DNA from: Clostridia bacterium
GTDB lineage: Bacteria > Bacillota_A > Clostridia > Christensenellales > Borkfalkiaceae
Reading direction: 5' to 3'
DNA length: 7,627 nt
NCBI GenBank assembly: GCA_003979335.1
Contig: RYWC01000031.1
Coordinates: forward strand, 1-7,627
The notes under the pieces are model-generated. The model was given only the letters and a program-made list of their open reading frames with translations. It was not told the DNA's origin and did no database searches. The translations under genes and the position numbers were made by a program. How positions within the stretch are numbered: the stretch's first letter is position 1; each line of letters starts with the position of its first letter. Below, one piece after another: positions 4,930 through 7,627 of the stretch.

Positions 4930-6465
4930 TTAAATTACAGTAATTTTTTTAACGTTTTGTGTTAATACCGGTTCGCCTGACTGTCGGCTTATTACAACGT
5001 TTTTAAGCATTACTTTCTGTACGTTTCTGAAATCGAGCCCTTGGTTTTTTACAGCCTCGTTATGTTCGCGCATATCGGGGAAACCTGCCTCCGCCTGTTC
5101 GTTAAAAGTAAAACTGACATGGTCGAACGCAATACTTTTTATAGGCGATTCGGGCAATCCGTAAAATGCAGCCGCAGAATATTCAACACCGGTACAAACC
5201 ATATTTTTAAATACGAAAGAACCTATCTGCGGTGTACGCTCGTCTACGGGAAGTTTTTCCGTAGACCAAACATACTCCGTATGTCCTGTTTCGTCTCCCA
5301 TATTATAATACATATTGATTACAAAAGGCACTTTGACGTTCTTCATAACAACGTCTGAAAAAGTCACATCGCCGCAACTGCCTACTCTTCCCCTGCCCCT
5401 GCGCGTCTTTATTCTGAAACCTCTGTCGGTTCCCTCAAACAGGCATCTGGTAACATAAACGTTCTCAATTCCGCCCGAAAGCTCGCTACCGAACACTACG
5501 CCGCCGTGACCGTCGCGCATAAGGCAATTTCTAATAACGATATTCCTGCAAGGGGTCTTGTATCGTTTTGCGCTTTCAAGCGTACCCGATTTAATTGCAA
5601 CGCAGTCGTCACCGACGGAAATTTTCAACCCGACAATTTCTACGGTATCGCAACAATCAGGGTCAACGCCGTCCGTTGTAGGCATATCGGCAGGATTTTC
5701 TATATTCATATCGTACAGCTTAACGTTTGTACAAAAATACGGATGAATACACCAACTAGGCGTATTTTTAACGGTAATGCCCTGAACAAGCACCCCGTCG
5801 CAACGGTTGAAAAACAATCCGCGCGGACGCCATGCGCCCCTTTTTACCCTATGGTTTAAATACCAGTCGCCCTGAGGAGCGCAACAGTCGATTTCGCCCT
5901 CTCCGATAATGGCAACATTGTTCTGTCCGTATGCCGTAAAAACAGAAGCAAAGCAGTCGTCCTCTTCGCCCTGCCATGTCCCTGCATTAATTCGGTAGCC
6001 GTTTCCGTCTATGACTCCCGGAAGAACTGAATAATCCCCTCTTGCCGCAGAAGCTAATATTTTTGCGCCTTTTTCAAGATATACGGTTATTCCGCTTTTT
6101 AAAAACACGGGTTTTAAAAGATAAACACCCTCGGGCACAACCAAAACAGAGTTTATTGGCAGACAGTTCATAGCCGCAGTGAATGCGCCCGTATCGTCAT
6201 GGATACCGTCGCCCTTTGCGCCGAATTTATCCACGCTTATTTCTGCGCTTACGGGGTTAGTTCTGAATTTAACCGTTTCCCCACAAGCTTTAAACTTATA
6301 ATCTGTATCGGGTGAAAGCCCGAAAACAGAAAAAACGTTTCTGTTCTCCTGACGGACAAGTTTACCGTTCAATTCCGTCAAAAAATTATTTCCGCTGAAA
6401 TACGGGGACAGATTTCCGTCAAGCTCGAAAGTCGCGCTCTTAGCCGTAATTGTTAAAATCTTCAT
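4930..6465 (-). CDS. Glycoside hydrolase family 28 (exo-polygalacturonase type), probably cytoplasmic
   Basis: A 511-residue pectin-degrading hydrolase. Residues 1-75 form a small beta-rich domain (…FSVFGLSPDTDYKFKA…VKFRTNP) resembling a fibronectin-III module, as found ahead of the catalytic domain in bacterial exo-polygalacturonases such as the Yersinia YeGH28 enzyme. From VDKFGAKGDGIHDDT (78-92) the right-handed beta-helix begins. Conserved GH28 catalytic and binding residues are all visible: TTDGVD (263-268, D265 the NTD aspartate), GDD (D286, D287), GHGG (319-322, H320) and RIK (351-353), followed by the TRRGRG run typical of this bacterial subgroup. These predict hydrolysis of alpha-1,4-galacturonide bonds by inversion, probably from chain ends. 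The N-terminus MKILTITAK lacks a signal peptide or hydrophobic stretch, so action on imported oligogalacturonides inside the cell is likely. The start lies 3 bases after the AEC carrier stop. Only a weak GGCGGTG ribosome site precedes it, suggesting coupled translation. Confidence 0.94.
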   Translation of the reverse strand: MKILTITAKSATFELDGNLSPYFSGNNFLTELNGKLVRQENRNVFSVFGLSPDTDYKFKACGETVKFRTNPVSAEISVDKFGAKGDGIHDDTGAFTAAMNCLPINSVLVVPEGVYLLKPVFLKSGITVYLEKGAKILASAARGDYSVLPGVIDGNGYRINAGTWQGEEDDCFASVFTAYGQNNVAIIGEGEIDCCAPQGDWYLNHRVKRGAWRPRGLFFNRCDGVLVQGITVKNTPSWCIHPYFCTNVKLYDMNIENPADMPTTDGVDPDCCDTVEIVGLKISVGDDCVAIKSGTLESAKRYKTPCRNIVIRNCLMRDGHGGVVFGSELSGGIENVYVTRCLFEGTDRGFRIKTRRGRGRVGSCGDVTFSDVVMKNVKVPFVINMYYNMGDETGHTEYVWSTEKLPVDERTPQIGSFVFKNMVCTGVEYSAAAFYGLPESPIKSIAFDHVSFTFNEQAEAGFPDMREHNEAVKNQGLDFRNVQKVMLKNVVISRQSGEPVLTQNVKKITVI

Positions 6466-6468
6466 AAG

Positions 6469-7599
6469 TTACACCGCCAACAGTCCGAACGACATCAAAA
6501 TGAATACCGTTGCAAACAGAGTTATTATCGAACCCAAGCTTGTCCACACAACTAGTTGCGTAGCGAGCTGTTCGTCATTTTTCATTTCACCTGCCATAAT
6601 TGCGCTTGAAACAGCAACCGGCGTTCCGAAAAGCGCAATCAGCGTGGGATAAACTTCCGCTTCGAAAGTAAACAAATCCGTATATGTGCTTAAAAGAATT
6701 GCAACGCCTATTCCTATTAAAGGCGCGAAAAGTATACGCCATAAAGTACCGACTACAATTTCCTTTGTCATTCCCTTAACCGCAGAGAAAGTAAACTGTC
6801 CGCCGAGCACTATCAGAGCGAGTGGCGAAGCTATCGCTTTAAGGTTGCTTGCACAACTGTATAAAAAAGTAAGATGGTCTTTAAAACTGAAAGCTAACTG
6901 TTCGACCTGCGCGCCGTTCACCTCGACAATTTTTACACCGCCGCAAGCCCTTTCTATTTCTCTTATGCCTACAAAAACAAGCCCTACGGCAACGCCGATT
7001 ATCAAAGGATTTTTGACGATGTTTAACAGAACTCTTTTTATGCTGTGTTTTGACCTTGTTGCCTGCACACCGGGGGAAGACTGAACAGCTTCCTCCATAA
7101 CACCGTCAACCGACTTATTTTCAGACAGAGATTTTTCCTCTTCCGAAAAAACAGAAAGAGCAATTACGGCAAGAATATTAAAAACAGGTATGGAAAAAGC
7201 CGAAATTATACCTGCCAGCCCCTCGTCGCCGTTCAGGTTTGCAACAAGCGACAAACCGATTATTGCAAAATTGCTTCTGAAAGAACACTGCAAAATAACA
7301 CCGCGTCTGTTCTTCTTTTTAGTGGTTAAAACTGCTGTAACAAGTCCCAGCCCGAATATAACGACAATAGCGATAACAGAATATAAAACTACGTCCCAGC
7401 GAATATCCGCAAAGCTGTTCATTTTATCGTAAATATTGATGAAAAGCATACACGGCAGGCAAATTTTAAAGACAAACTTGTTCCCTATTTTAACGAAATT
7501 ATCGTTTAAAAATTTGAAACGCTTTAAAAAATAACCGAGAAGTATCAATAATATTATCGGAAATATTGCGTTAATAGCCGTGAGAAGAATATTTAACAT
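6469..7599 (-). CDS. AEC-family transporter (auxin efflux carrier / malate permease-like)
   Basis: A 376-residue polytopic membrane protein with about ten hydrophobic segments (roughly residues 5-25, 42-58, 70-91, 108-121, 128-150, 196-212, 250-268, 285-303, 315-335 and 347-370) in two five-helix halves, the AEC pattern. Family hallmarks are the early 'GYFLKRF..L' after helix 1, KICLPCMLF (45-53), RGVILQCSFRSNFAIIGL (99-116), and the late GTPVAVSSAIMAGEMKNDEQLA (325-346). It is longer than the common 300-320 residues because of a charged cytoplasmic loop (about 152-188) and a second insert (about 213-245). AEC proteins carry small organic anions such as malate; import or export direction is not readable. 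It is the first gene of a leftward pair with the GH28 enzyme, so a galacturonate-type anion is a plausible but unproven substrate. Start ATG 7599 has AAAAGG at 7611-7606, 6 bases upstream. Its promoter lies outside the window. Confidence 0.92.
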   Translation of the reverse strand: MLNILLTAINAIFPIILLILLGYFLKRFKFLNDNFVKIGNKFVFKICLPCMLFINIYDKMNSFADIRWDVVLYSVIAIVVIFGLGLVTAVLTTKKKNRRGVILQCSFRSNFAIIGLSLVANLNGDEGLAGIISAFSIPVFNILAVIALSVFSEEEKSLSENKSVDGVMEEAVQSSPGVQATRSKHSIKRVLLNIVKNPLIIGVAVGLVFVGIREIERACGGVKIVEVNGAQVEQLAFSFKDHLTFLYSCASNLKAIASPLALIVLGGQFTFSAVKGMTKEIVVGTLWRILFAPLIGIGVAILLSTYTDLFTFEAEVYPTLIALFGTPVAVSSAIMAGEMKNDEQLATQLVVWTSLGSIITLFATVFILMSFGLLAV

Positions 7600-7627
7600 A
7601 AATAACCTTTTATTTACCCTTTTTAAG

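Noticed and set aside
5506..7432. Open plus-strand frames opposite the GH28 and AEC genes
   Set aside because: They lie wholly inside well-supported minus-strand genes, lack ribosome-binding sites and resemble no family; they reflect codon bias of the real genes.
1..7627. CRISPR array, tRNA, riboswitch, transposase or phage attachment site
   Set aside because: I saw no regularly spaced repeats beyond the single 19-bp tandem pair, no cloverleaf-like RNA region, no transposase-like protein, and no intergenic space large enough for a riboswitch.

Overview
The window looks like a piece of chromosome from a low-GC Gram-positive anaerobe, most likely a gut-type member of the Clostridia. This is inferred from purine-rich Shine-Dalgarno sites (AAAGGAG, GGAGGG), a consensus TTGACA/TATAAT promoter, compact operons with 2-4 base junctions, stem-loop/T-tract terminators, and protein families typical of that group. 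No 16S or other marker gene is present, so the taxon is a guess. Seven protein-coding genes fill almost the whole window. There are no tRNA, rRNA, CRISPR or insertion-sequence signatures, and no gene-free stretch exceeds about 105 bases.

Left block (1-2379, + strand): the C-terminal part of a TetR-type regulator (its DNA-binding half is missing, with an in-frame TGA at 4-6), a classical short-chain dehydrogenase/reductase with a complete catalytic tetrad, and a free-standing condensation-domain-like acyltransferase with an intact HHLAGDG motif. The last two are 2 bases apart and almost certainly co-translated. A 19-bp tandem duplication carries the stop codons and ribosome-binding site between the regulator and the reductase. 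This cassette is the least familiar part of the window and looks like a minimal reduce-and-acylate pathway of unknown product. It is visibly more AT-rich than the right-hand genes.

Middle block (4901-2414, - strand): a self-contained regulated exporter operon, TetR regulator - ABC ATPase - FtsX-type permease. It is read from a near-perfect sigma-70 promoter whose -10 box is overlapped by a 36-bp dyad, a candidate TetR operator. It converges on the left block at a bidirectional terminator with perfect 16-bp arms that includes both genes' stop codons.

Right block (7599-4903, - strand): an AEC-family organic-anion carrier followed 3 bases later by a family-28 glycoside hydrolase (polygalacturonase type) with an N-terminal fibronectin-III-like domain and no signal peptide, then a strong terminator. 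Together they suggest uptake and cytoplasmic trimming of pectin-derived galacturonides. The linkage of carrier to substrate is inference.
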